From NCBI RefSeq assembly GCF_000020145.1, contig NC_010644.1, positions 1,579,563 to 1,643,562 on the forward strand: a stretch of DNA of 64,000 nt, written 5' to 3'. Position numbers and translations under genes: made by a program. How positions within the stretch are numbered: position 1 is the first letter of the stretch; every line of letters starts with the position of its first letter. Source of the stretch: Elusimicrobium minutum Pei191. Lineage in GTDB: Bacteria; Elusimicrobiota; Elusimicrobia; Elusimicrobiales; Elusimicrobiaceae. The notes under the pieces were generated by a model, which did not search any database, was not told where the DNA came from, and saw only the letters and a program-made list of their open reading frames with translations. This document shows positions 47,010-55,349 of this stretch, one piece after another.

Positions 47010-47304
47010 AAAAAACTCTCTCTAGTTTAATTTCCCTATACTTTTATTTTAAAGCGCATTTTCTATATTGTCAAGGGTCAAAAGTCCCATAAAACTCCTG
47101 GGCCTCTTTTTGCTTTGCATTTTTGATGTATTTTATTTTTAAAATTACTGATAAAGAAATATTTTTTATGTGCGTTGGATTTTGGAAAAGGTATTTTGCT
47201 GCGATTACCCCGCCACGGTAAAAAGACTTTAAGTTATACCACAGACTCTTTATAAGAGCTCTTTTTAATTTGTAGCGCTATTATTATATTGCTAAAATAT
47301 TAAT
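47010..47304. other. Divergent intergenic region upstream of uvrB
   Basis: 295 nt without a gene. It holds the uvrB promoter at the right end and a weak inverted repeat (AGACTCTTTATAAGAGCTCTTTTT near 47245-47266). No pilin remnant, repeat block or riboswitch was recognised. Confidence 0.6.
47270..47298 (+). promoter_or_regulatory. uvrB promoter giving a probably leaderless transcript
   Basis: TTGTAG (47270-47275) and TAAAAT (47293-47298) are separated by 17 nt. The -10 box ends 6 nt before the ATG, and no ribosome site exists. Confidence 0.65.
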
Positions 47305-49302
47305 ATGGGTATATTTAAATTAAAAGCGCCTTTCTCTCCTTCGGGGGACCAACCGCAGGCAATTAAAAACCTTTGCCAAAATATTAAAAACGGACAAACA
47401 AGGCAAACCTTGCTGGGCGTTACCGGCTCGGGCAAAACATATACCATGGCAAACATAATAGCTCAAACGGATATGCCCGCGCTTATAATGTCGCCGAACA
47501 AAGTTTTAGCGGCGCAGCTTTACGCGGAGTTTAAACAATTTTTTCCGGAAAATTCGGTTGAATATTTTATTTCTTATTACGACTATTACCAGCCCGAAGC
47601 CTATATACCGCAAACAGACACCTATATAGAAAAAGATTCTTCCATCAATGAGCATATTGAGCAAATGCGTCTTAAGGCAACAACATCTCTTTTAACAAGA
47701 AACGACGTTATTGTGATAGCCTCGGTATCAAGTATTTATAACATAGGTTCGCCTGATAATTTTGCCGAAATGTGTTTATATGTAAAAAAAGGAATTCCTT
47801 TAAACCGGGTGGCGGTAACATCTCTTTTAATTAAAAACCAATATGAAAGAAGCGAAATGGAATTTACACCGGGCAAATTCCGCCTGCGCGGCGGAAATAT
47901 AGATATTTTGCCCCCGTACAGAGAAACGGGCATCCGCATAGAAATGGGCCCGCAGGCAGTAAACGCCCTTTACAAAATACACCCCATTACGGGCGACGTT
48001 ATTGAAGAAGTTGATGAGGAATTTATTTACCCTGCCAAACACTTTGTTGTAAAAGAATCAGACATTGACCGCGCCATTAAAGAAATTAATGAGGAAAAAG
48101 AAGGGCGCGTGAAAGAACTTGAAGCGATTGGAAAACCTTTGGAAGCTTACCGCCTTAAACAAAGAACCGAATACGATATGGAAATGCTTAAACAGACGGG
48201 TTTTTGCAAAGGTATTGAAAACTATTCAAGACCTTTGGCGGGAAGGGAACCCGGGTCCAGACCGGACTGTTTGTTTGATTATTTTAGAAAGCATGAGAAT
48301 TTTTTAGTTTTTATAGATGAGTCCCACGTGGCCGTGCCGCAGGTGCGCGGCATGTATAACGGAGACAGGAGCAGAAAACAAATGCTTATAGATTTTGGCT
48401 TCCGCCTGCCTTCAGCCTTAGACAACAGGCCTTTAAAATTTGACGAGTTTGAAAAAATTTTACCTTCCACCGTTTTTGTGTCCGCCACGCCAGGCCCTTA
48501 TGAGTTAACCGTAAGCGCGAACAACATTGTTGAGCAAGTTATCCGCCCTACAGGCCTTGTGGACCCGCAGGTTTCCATACACCCTACAGCAGGCCAAATA
48601 GGCCACTTAATAAGTAAAATTGAAGAGCGTATTAAAAAAGGACAGCGCAGTTTAGTTCTTTCTTTAACTAAAAAAACGGCTGAAGACCTTACCGTATTTT
48701 TTGACGAGAAAGGAATAAAAGCCCGATACTTGCATTCTGATATAGAATCTTTGGAAAGGGTTGAAATTTTACAAAAATTCAAGCAAGGGGTTTTTGACGT
48801 GCTTGTGGGTATCAATCTTTTAAGAGAGGGGCTTGATATACCGCAGGTAGGTCTTGTGGCGATACTGGGCGCCGACAATGAAGGGTTTTTAAGAAACGAA
48901 ACCACTTTAATACAAATTTCCGGCCGCGCGGCTAGAAACATTGACGGCGAAGTTGTGTTATACGCGGACAGAAAAACAGATTCCATTAAAAACGCCCTTG
49001 CCGAAATGGACCGCAGGCGTGAAAAGCAAACCGCTTATAACAAAGAACACCATATAACCCCGCAGTCTATTATAAAAGCCGAAATTGAATTTAAAGATTT
49101 TGAAAACACTGCCAAAACCGAAGGGTTAAGAGCGTTGCACAATTTTACTGATATTCCCAAACCAGACAACCTGCCTAAAATGATAAAAGAAATCGAAAGG
49201 CAAATGAAAGACGCGGCCGACAATCTTAATTTTGAGCTTGCGGTCGACCTGCGTGACAGAATGTTAGAACTTAAAAGCATGAGAGTAAAAACAAAAAAAT
49301 GA
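47305..49302 (+). CDS. uvrB: Excinuclease ABC subunit B
   Basis: The damage-verifying helicase of nucleotide excision repair, 665 residues. The Walker A is GVTGSGKTYT; the beta hairpin YYDYYQPEAYIPQTDTYIEKD part is intact; helicase motifs DESHV, SATPGPYEL and INLLREGLD follow; and a C-terminal UVR motif (EIERQMKDAADNLNFELAVDLRD in part) binds UvrC. Its stop overlaps the birA start (ATGA). Confidence 0.98.
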   Translation: MGIFKLKAPFSPSGDQPQAIKNLCQNIKNGQTRQTLLGVTGSGKTYTMANIIAQTDMPALIMSPNKVLAAQLYAEFKQFFPENSVEYFISYYDYYQPEAYIPQTDTYIEKDSSINEHIEQMRLKATTSLLTRNDVIVIASVSSIYNIGSPDNFAEMCLYVKKGIPLNRVAVTSLLIKNQYERSEMEFTPGKFRLRGGNIDILPPYRETGIRIEMGPQAVNALYKIHPITGDVIEEVDEEFIYPAKHFVVKESDIDRAIKEINEEKEGRVKELEAIGKPLEAYRLKQRTEYDMEMLKQTGFCKGIENYSRPLAGREPGSRPDCLFDYFRKHENFLVFIDESHVAVPQVRGMYNGDRSRKQMLIDFGFRLPSALDNRPLKFDEFEKILPSTVFVSATPGPYELTVSANNIVEQVIRPTGLVDPQVSIHPTAGQIGHLISKIEERIKKGQRSLVLSLTKKTAEDLTVFFDEKGIKARYLHSDIESLERVEILQKFKQGVFDVLVGINLLREGLDIPQVGLVAILGADNEGFLRNETTLIQISGRAARNIDGEVVLYADRKTDSIKNALAEMDRRREKQTAYNKEHHITPQSIIKAEIEFKDFENTAKTEGLRALHNFTDIPKPDNLPKMIKEIERQMKDAADNLNFELAVDLRDRMLELKSMRVKTKK

Positions 49303-49859
49303 TAAAACAAATTATAAGAGTAGATATTATAGATTCCACCCAAACAGCGCTTAAAGAAATGGCTGCCCTGGGCGCGCCGCACGGAACAGTTATCGTGGCA
49401 GAACAGCAAACCGCGGGAAGGGGCCAGTTTGAAAGAACATGGAATTCGCAAAAAGGCGGTTTGTTTTTCAGCGCTTTATTAAGGCCTTCAAAAAAGATTT
49501 CCCAAACTTCGGCGTTAACTATAAAAACGGCGGGCGCTGTTGTTGAAACTTTATCCGAAATATACGGCATCAAATCTAAAATAAAAAAACCTAATGATGT
49601 GCTTTCTTATGACAAAAACAAAAAAGAATATTTAAAAATTTGCGGCATTTTAACTGAAGGTTCAGTTACTGAAATTTCCTGCGATTGGATTGTTTTAGGC
49701 GTGGGAATAAATTTAAATAACAATTTAGATAAAAAGTTGACTGCCACGAGCGTAAAAAAACTGCTTGGGCGCGAAGCGGACATGCGTGAATTTGAAAACA
49801 ATCTTTTTAACAAGCTTTCGCAAAGATACGCCCAGTGGCTTTTAAGCACAGAAGATTAA
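49299..49859 (+). CDS. birA: Biotin-protein ligase, catalytic domain only
   Basis: It attaches biotin to carrier proteins. It is 186 residues, so it lacks the N-terminal DNA-binding domain of BirA repressors and probably the C-terminal SH3-like domain too. The signature DSTQTALKEMAALGAP, AEQQTAGRGQFERTW (biotin-AMP loop, with GRGQ in place of GRGR), FFSALLRPS, IKKPNDVL and ICGILTEGSV are present. It is translationally coupled to uvrB, an unusual partner. Confidence 0.92.
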   Translation: MIKQIIRVDIIDSTQTALKEMAALGAPHGTVIVAEQQTAGRGQFERTWNSQKGGLFFSALLRPSKKISQTSALTIKTAGAVVETLSEIYGIKSKIKKPNDVLSYDKNKKEYLKICGILTEGSVTEISCDWIVLGVGINLNNNLDKKLTATSVKKLLGREADMREFENNLFNKLSQRYAQWLLSTED

Positions 49860-49896
49860 TTTTTAAAATCTTGTCGTTTGAGATATAAGATATGAG

Positions 49897-49926
49897 ACTC
49901 CCCGGGCTAACATCCGGGGTTTCTTT
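49897..49926 (+). terminator. Terminator after birA; left end of repeat copy B
   Basis: The stem ACTCCCCGG/CCGGGGTTT is followed by a T-rich tract. Confidence 0.82.
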
Positions 49927-50062
49927 GTTACAAAACTTCACTTTGCGTTTTCATCCAACAACAAACCGCAACGCGTCCGCGGCGGCAAGTCAGAGGTGCC
50001 ATGAAATCACGATACTATCCATCCCCCGGCCTACGCAGGGGATGTTGTGTATTATCACAAAC
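49897..50062. repeat. Dispersed intergenic repeat, copy B
   Basis: The hairpin is followed by TTACAAAACTTCACTTTGCG, CCAACAACAAACCGCAACGC, GTCCGCGG, GAGGTGCCATGAAA and CTATCCATCCCCCGGCCTA with CGCAGGGGAT. These are the same blocks in the same order as copies A and C. It lies between the convergent genes birA and the M3 peptidase gene. Confidence 0.6.
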
Positions 50063-50091
50063 AAAAAGCCCTTCGATTGAAGGGCTTTTTG
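50063..50091 (-). terminator. Terminator after the M3 peptidase gene
   Basis: The stem AAAAAGCCCTTC/GAAGGGCTTTTT; strong on the minus strand. Confidence 0.88.
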
Positions 50092-50116
50092 TTACAAAAT
50101 ATTTTATATCTTGGTA

Positions 50117-52147
50117 TTACTCAAGGCCGATACTTTTTAAAAAAGGCTTATTATCAACCTTGCGGCCTAAAAACTTTTCAACAATTTCCTGCTCTTCATA
50201 AGTGCCGCCAACGGCTAAAATTTCATCTCTGAATCTCTTGCCGGTTTCGGGGTTATCCAAACCTTCTTTTTCAAAAACGCTAAACATATCCTCAGCTATT
50301 ACTTTTGCCCAAAGGTAACCGTAATACCCGGCGTCATAGCCGCCCATAATATGGTCAAAACTGGCCTGCGGTATCGTGTCCGGAGTTACGGGAACGCCAG
50401 TTATTTTTTTTGCCAGTTTAAAATATTCTTTTGTTGTATCTAGTTCTTTATTGCTTGTATGCAAATCCATATCATACTGCGCAAAAAAGTTTTGCCTTTG
50501 GTAAGCGCGAGCGCTGAAAACATTTTTACCCTTAATCATTTTTTCAATAATTTCGTCGGGAAGAGGCTCGCCCGTTTTATAATGTTTGGAAATCTTTTTA
50601 AGCACGGCGGGGTGCCAGGCCCAATTTTCCAAAATTTGAGAAGGAACTTCAACGAAATCGCCCGCTACAGCAGTACCGCTTAAGCCGGAATATTTTGCCG
50701 TGGTTAAAGCGTTATGTAAAACATGCCCGAACTCATGGAACAGGGTTTCAACCTCGTCATGTTTTAAAAGCGACGGAGCGTCTTTAGAAGGCGGGTTAAA
50801 ATTAGCCACTATCGCGGTAAAAGGTTTTTGGTAAGAGCCGTCTTCCTTTTGGTGTCCGTCAACCAAATCAAAACAGGCCGCGTGTTTATATTTGCCTTCT
50901 CTGGGAAAAAGGTCCATATAAACATAAGCGACGGTTTGTTTTGTTGCAGAATCAATTAATTCATAAGTGCGTACGTCCTTATGCCAAACAGGTATTTTAA
51001 CCTGTTTAAACTCAATGCCGAACAAATGCCCGAAAGATTCCAACATCCCGTCAATAACAACATCCGCGGGGAAGTATTCTTTTATCTTTTCGGCGTCAAC
51101 GTCATAATTTATTTTCTTATATAAGGTTGACCAAAAAGCGGACTCCCAGCCATAAACATTTTTATCTTTTTTCCCCGCTCTTTCTTCCTTTAAAGCAAGA
51201 AGCTGCTTGTCTTCTTTTTTACCGTAAGGCTTTAATTTCTTTTCAATATCTTTTAAAAACTTTTCAACCGTTTTCGGGTTTTTTGCCATGCGGTATTCAA
51301 GCTTCATATCGGCAAACGTTTTGTAGCCCAGCAAGGACGCTGTTTGGCGGCGTAAATCCAAGGAATTTTCCAAGAGTTTTACGTTTTCGTCTCCGCCTCT
51401 TCTTAAATATTTAAACTCAAGCGCCCGGCGGGCAGAATCGCTTTCGCTGTTTTTCATAAAAGGCACATAATCAGGATAGTTAAGCGTTACTTTATAAAAA
51501 CCCTCAAGCCTTTCAAGCCTGTTTATATATTCTTCGGGCAGACCTTTTAAATCTTCTCTTGTAACAAGTTCAAAGTCGGCGTTATCTCTTATATTTTTGC
51601 TAAAGTTTATTGAATTTTCAGAACGTTGACGGCTTAAATTTCTGTAAATTTCAAGCTGGTCGTCAGGCAAGTGAAGCCCGCTTTTCCTAAACCCGATCAT
51701 CATATTTTCTAAAAGTTTTGCTTCGGGCACATCAAGTTTGGGGTTTGTGTCAGCATATTCTTTAATGGCGTTGTATAAATCTTTACGCGTGCCGACTTCC
51801 ACCATATAGGCGCTTACTTTGCTTTGAAGCTCGGTGGCCGAATCTCTTAATTTCTGGTCGGGCGACACGTAAGCCAAAAACATTGCTATGCCAAAAGAAT
51901 CTCCGTATTTGTCAAAAGCTTTATTATAAGCAATAACAGTATTTTCGAAAGTTCTTTCCCCGGCGGGAACGGCTAAAACAGACGCTAAATCTTTTTCTAA
52001 CTGTATTCTGGCCTTGGTTTCCGCCGACGCTAGAGCGTCGGCCTTATAGTTAAAATGAAGCACTCCTTTTTGAAACATGTCCGATGTCATAGAAAATACC
52101 CCTGTGGTAAGTAATATTAGCTGCAGCATTAATAGTATTTTTTTCAT
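50117..52147 (-). CDS. Exported M3-family zinc metallopeptidase (oligopeptidase/Dcp-like)
   Basis: A thimet-oligopeptidase-fold peptidase, 676 residues. The active-site HEFGH lies at about residues 471-475, with the third zinc ligand Glu downstream (GDFVEVPSQILENW). An N-terminal signal peptide (MKKILLMLQLILLTTGVFS) indicates a periplasmic or secreted enzyme, unlike cytoplasmic Dcp. It would trim peptides before uptake; a POT-type peptide transporter is encoded elsewhere in the window. It is a single-gene unit. Confidence 0.92.
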   Translation of the reverse strand: MKKILLMLQLILLTTGVFSMTSDMFQKGVLHFNYKADALASAETKARIQLEKDLASVLAVPAGERTFENTVIAYNKAFDKYGDSFGIAMFLAYVSPDQKLRDSATELQSKVSAYMVEVGTRKDLYNAIKEYADTNPKLDVPEAKLLENMMIGFRKSGLHLPDDQLEIYRNLSRQRSENSINFSKNIRDNADFELVTREDLKGLPEEYINRLERLEGFYKVTLNYPDYVPFMKNSESDSARRALEFKYLRRGGDENVKLLENSLDLRRQTASLLGYKTFADMKLEYRMAKNPKTVEKFLKDIEKKLKPYGKKEDKQLLALKEERAGKKDKNVYGWESAFWSTLYKKINYDVDAEKIKEYFPADVVIDGMLESFGHLFGIEFKQVKIPVWHKDVRTYELIDSATKQTVAYVYMDLFPREGKYKHAACFDLVDGHQKEDGSYQKPFTAIVANFNPPSKDAPSLLKHDEVETLFHEFGHVLHNALTTAKYSGLSGTAVAGDFVEVPSQILENWAWHPAVLKKISKHYKTGEPLPDEIIEKMIKGKNVFSARAYQRQNFFAQYDMDLHTSNKELDTTKEYFKLAKKITGVPVTPDTIPQASFDHIMGGYDAGYYGYLWAKVIAEDMFSVFEKEGLDNPETGKRFRDEILAVGGTYEEQEIVEKFLGRKVDNKPFLKSIGLE

Positions 52148-52222
52148 TGTAAATAATCCTTGTAAAAAAACTACATTTTGTTATTCTTTATGCTATACTA
52201 TATTATATTAACTTTATTGTTA

Positions 52223-52792
52223 ATGGATAAGAATAAAAAAATGTACGAACACTTCGTTCCCCAGGAAATATTCCTTACTAAAGGAATTGGCAGACACAAA
52301 GAAAAATTGGCCAGTTTTGAGGAAGCTCTTAGAGACGCCCAAATAGCCAGCTATAATCTTGTGCCTGTATCAAGCATCTTTCCGCCACATTGCAAAACCA
52401 TTCCGGTTGCAAAAGGCGTAAAGTCTTTACGCAGCGGTCAGATTTTACACTGCGTAATAAGCAGAAACACAAGCAATGAACACAAACGCTTGATTTCGGC
52501 TTCGGTCGGTTTAGCAATTCCGAAAGATCCTAAAACGCACGGTTATATTTCTGAACATCACAGCTTTGGTGAAACAGAAAAAATGGCCGGTGAATATGCA
52601 GAAGACTTGGCAGCGTTAATGTTGTCAACAACCTTAGGCATAGAATTTGATAATGATACCAATTGGAACCAAAAAGAAGAAATTTGGAAAATGAGCGGTA
52701 AAATTGTCAGAACCACGAATATTACCCAATCAGCTATTTGCGTAGACGGGTTATGGACAACAGTGGTTGCAGCCGCAGTGTTTGTAAAATAA
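52223..52792 (+). CDS. pdaD: Pyruvoyl-dependent arginine decarboxylase
   Basis: It converts arginine to agmatine. The proenzyme self-cleaves at a Ser-Ser bond in VPVSSIFPPHC to form the pyruvoyl group; the surrounding TKGIGRHKEKLASFEEALRDA and the late SVGLAIP and EYAEDLAALMLSTTLGI match the archaeal and chlamydial family. The length is about 189 residues from the ATG at 52223, or 183 from that at 52241, for which GGATAAG offers a weak ribosome site. The agmatinase gene follows within 29 nt. Confidence 0.92.
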   Translation: MDKNKKMYEHFVPQEIFLTKGIGRHKEKLASFEEALRDAQIASYNLVPVSSIFPPHCKTIPVAKGVKSLRSGQILHCVISRNTSNEHKRLISASVGLAIPKDPKTHGYISEHHSFGETEKMAGEYAEDLAALMLSTTLGIEFDNDTNWNQKEEIWKMSGKIVRTTNITQSAICVDGLWTTVVAAAVFVK

Positions 52793-52821
52793 TCGTTGTG
52801 AAAAAGAATAAAACTATATTT

Positions 52822-53667
52822 ATGGGGCTTGAGAGAAAAAACAACTCTCTGCCCCTTTCTAATTACATCGTGGTGCCCATACCTTTTGAAAGAAGCGTTT
52901 CCTACGGACATGGCACCGCATTCGGGCCGAAGGCTGTTTTAGAAGCTTCCGCCCAGGTGGAACTTTGGGACGAGGAAACTAAAACGGAAACCTGGAAAGA
53001 GAACATCTTTACCACCGCTGCGGTTAACTGCAAAGGAACCACAAGAATTGTTTTTAACAGAATTACAAAAACCGTTAAAGACGTTATGCGCTATAAAGGG
53101 ATTCCTTTTTATATCGGCGGGGAACATTCTATAACTCAGGCCTTGCTTGAACCGTATATAGAAAAATATAAAAAATTAAGCGTGCTCCATTTTGACGCCC
53201 ACGCTGATTTACGCGCCAAGTTTGAAGGAAATCCACACAGCCACGCCTGCGCGCTTTACCCCGCGTCCAAACAAGTGCCCGTCGTACAAGTAGGCATAAG
53301 AAGCGTTGGCGACACGGAGTGTGAAAATATAAATTCCGGCAAAGTTAAAACTTTTTTAATGCATGAAAACAGGGATATAAAAAAACTTATTCCACAGGTA
53401 CTAAAAAATTTAACCGACACGGTTTATATCACCATTGACGTGGATGGCTTTGACCCAAGCGTAATTCCTGCCACGGGAACGCCGCAGCCGGGCGGTTTCG
53501 GATGGTATGAAGCGTTAGATCTTTTTAGAGAAGTAATTAACAAGAAAAACATTGTAGCCATTGACGTTGTGGAAGCCTGCAGAAGAGACGAAGACACCAT
53601 TACCGAAATGAATACCGCAAAACTTATTTACCGCTTAATGGGTTATTTAAGCCAAAAGAAAAAATAA
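52822..53667 (+). CDS. speB: Agmatinase/ureohydrolase family protein
   Basis: It hydrolyses agmatine to putrescine and urea with a binuclear manganese centre. It is 281 residues. Metal-ligand motifs are GGEHSI, HFDAHADLR and TIDVDGFDPSVIPATGTPQPGG, all intact. The ATG at 52822 matches the family N terminus; a GTG at 52798 is an alternative. Its place after the arginine decarboxylase gene supports agmatine as substrate, making a two-gene arginine-to-putrescine route. Confidence 0.93.
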   Translation: MGLERKNNSLPLSNYIVVPIPFERSVSYGHGTAFGPKAVLEASAQVELWDEETKTETWKENIFTTAAVNCKGTTRIVFNRITKTVKDVMRYKGIPFYIGGEHSITQALLEPYIEKYKKLSVLHFDAHADLRAKFEGNPHSHACALYPASKQVPVVQVGIRSVGDTECENINSGKVKTFLMHENRDIKKLIPQVLKNLTDTVYITIDVDGFDPSVIPATGTPQPGGFGWYEALDLFREVINKKNIVAIDVVEACRRDEDTITEMNTAKLIYRLMGYLSQKKK

Positions 53668-53678
53668 AACATTTAAAT

Positions 53679-53710
53679 AAAAAACCCCGGTTTAAACCGG
53701 GGTTTTTTAT
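53679..53710 (+). terminator. Terminator after speB
   Basis: A perfect stem AAAACCCCGGTTTAAACCGGGGTTTT followed by T's. Confidence 0.92.
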
Positions 53711-53772
53711 TTGCAAAGAGTTCTATTAATAGCTAGAATTTATTATAGGGGTTAAAAGATAAAGGAGAATAT

Positions 53773-54408
53773 ATGAAAAAAATAACATTTGCTTTTTTTG
53801 CCTTAACGCTTGCGTCAGTATCCTTTGCGCAAACGTATAATTTTAAAGCAGTTAATGAAATTGACGTTGAAATGCCAGGCGGTACCCTTGTGGTTGCGGC
53901 GTCACCTGAAAAAGGTGTTTCTGCCTCTATTGAAAATTTAGATAAAACAAAATGCTACGCCGTGATAAAAGAAAAAAGAAAAGAAATTGAAGTAAAAATA
54001 AAAAAGATTGACCCGTCCGCAATATGCAAACCCAATATAAAAATTATAGTCAATGTAAAAGCGAAACTAAGCGTTGAAGCAGCCAACACAAATATTTTTA
54101 TAGATTCTATGTCTAAAAAAACGGACCTGGATATAAAAACATCAACAGCTAAATTAGATAACGTAAGCGGCAAATTAGATATAGAAGCCGTTTCCTCTAC
54201 CGTAGACGCAAAAGGCTCTCCCTGTTTTGTTGAACTTGAAACTTACGCTAGCGCGGCAAACATAAGCTGGCTTGGAAAAGAAACTCCGGCAAAAGTTATT
54301 TTAAAAGGAGACGGCGTTGTAACGCTTTCCACTCCTAAGGACACAAAATATTTAAAAATAATTAAACAAAATTTCAGGGGCACGTTAATAGAACAAAATA
54401 CCAAGTAA
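53773..54408 (+). CDS. Secreted beta-rich protein, paralogue 1 (DUF4097-like)
   Basis: A 211-residue exported protein, with signal peptide ending SFA before QTYNF. After it comes a repetitive beta pattern: INEIDVEMPGG-like start, KLSVEAANTNIFIDSMSKKTDLDIKTSTAKLDN, GKLDIEAVSSTVDAKG. The short parallel strands recall DUF4097/DUF2807 putative adhesins with beta-helix folds. It shares layout with the next gene: a conserved GKLDI(E/N)..S.. block and a final FRGTLIEQ versus FLGNLIIQ. AAGGAG ribosome site. Function unknown. Confidence 0.75.
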   Translation: MKKITFAFFALTLASVSFAQTYNFKAVNEIDVEMPGGTLVVAASPEKGVSASIENLDKTKCYAVIKEKRKEIEVKIKKIDPSAICKPNIKIIVNVKAKLSVEAANTNIFIDSMSKKTDLDIKTSTAKLDNVSGKLDIEAVSSTVDAKGSPCFVELETYASAANISWLGKETPAKVILKGDGVVTLSTPKDTKYLKIIKQNFRGTLIEQNTK

Positions 54409-54488
54409 TTACTCCCTCGTTAAATCCGCGGGATTTCAGATTGTTCCGCTTTTCCAATGCTTTTGGTTTTTCTTTTTTTAAGATATAT

Positions 54489-54517
54489 AAAACCCGCCGC
54501 AATGCGGCGGGTTTTAT
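54489..54517 (+). terminator. Terminator after paralogue 1
   Basis: The stem AAAACCCGCCGC/GCGGCGGGTTTT with a short tract of T's. Confidence 0.88.
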
Positions 54518-54597
54518 GTTAAAAATAATATTTTATCCCCTGCGGGAAAATTGAACTTCCGATAGTCTTTTATAATATAGGTTTTTAAAAAAATTTA

Positions 54598-54626
54598 TTG
54601 AAAAAAAATAGCTCATAATGTAGAAT
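54598..54626 (+). promoter_or_regulatory. Promoter of paralogue 2
   Basis: TTGAAA (54598-54603) and TAGAAT (54621-54626) are separated by 17 nt, about 43 nt before the ATG. Confidence 0.65.
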
Positions 54627-54668
54627 GGACTTATACGGCGTAGTATGCTCCGCAAGAAAGGAGATTTT

Positions 54669-55298
54669 ATGAAAAAATTTTTAACGGGTTTATTTTTATT
54701 TTTTTTGCTGTCCCTTGCCAACGCACAACAGTCCCAGGAATATGACGGCATTAAAGAAATATCCGTAGAAGCAAACGGCGCAAAAGTGGAAGTTGCCCAA
54801 ATAAAAGGTCAAAAAACATATGTGCGCGTCGAAAAATTTGACCCTGAAAAATGCCCCATTTTATTTTTTCATACACAAGATAAAGATTTAACGCTAAAAA
54901 CAAACCCGCCCGGCGGCAACCCCTGCGAAAATATTATATTTATTAAAACACCCAAAAAAGTTAAAGTACGCATTACCGCGGAGTCTTCCCAAATAACTTT
55001 AGACGGCCTTGAAGAACAGGCTGTTTTAAATATAAAAAAAACTAACGCGTTTTTAAATAACTGCGCGGGCAGGCTTGATATTAATTCCCAAACTTCTAAT
55101 ATAATAGCAAAAGGCCTGTTTGACAAAATAAAAGTTGACGGGGAAAACAGCTTTATAGAAGTTACCTGGTTAAAAGAGCCGAAGCAGCCCGAAGTTGAAC
55201 TGTCAGGCAAAAATAATATTATTTTCTATCTTCCCCAAAACGTTAAGAAAATGGGAGTTAAAGATTCTAAGTTTTTAGGAAATCTTATTATCCAATAA
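54669..55298 (+). CDS. Secreted beta-rich protein, paralogue 2 (DUF4097-like)
   Basis: A 209-residue exported protein (signal peptide to ANA before QQSQE). The start at 54669 has a GAAAGGAG ribosome site. The order of blocks mirrors paralogue 1: IKEISVEANGAKVEV, KVKVRITAESSQITLDG, AGRLDINSQTSNIIAKG, LSGKNNIIFYLP, KDSKFLGNLIIQ. Both carry a cysteine pair in the first third (KCPILF...NPCENI here). The two genes have separate promoters and terminators, so this is a diverged duplication rather than an operon. Confidence 0.75.
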   Translation: MKKFLTGLFLFFLLSLANAQQSQEYDGIKEISVEANGAKVEVAQIKGQKTYVRVEKFDPEKCPILFFHTQDKDLTLKTNPPGGNPCENIIFIKTPKKVKVRITAESSQITLDGLEEQAVLNIKKTNAFLNNCAGRLDINSQTSNIIAKGLFDKIKVDGENSFIEVTWLKEPKQPEVELSGKNNIIFYLPQNVKKMGVKDSKFLGNLIIQ

Positions 55299-55318
55299 AT
55301 GTTAACTGCCTTAACTTT

Positions 55319-55349
55319 TAAAGCGCGTAAAAATTACGCGCTTTTTTTT
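55319..55349 (+). terminator. Terminator after paralogue 2
   Basis: The stem AAAGCGCGTAA/TTACGCGCTTT is followed by T8. Confidence 0.9.

Noticed and set aside
49299..49859. GRGQ in the biotin ligase loop as a promiscuity change
   Set aside because: Q at this position is seen in other bacterial biotin ligases as far as I recall, so it is not a clear anomaly.
52738..52821. An earlier start for the agmatinase gene
   Set aside because: The extra 28 residues overlap the end of the arginine decarboxylase gene and do not match the family N terminus.
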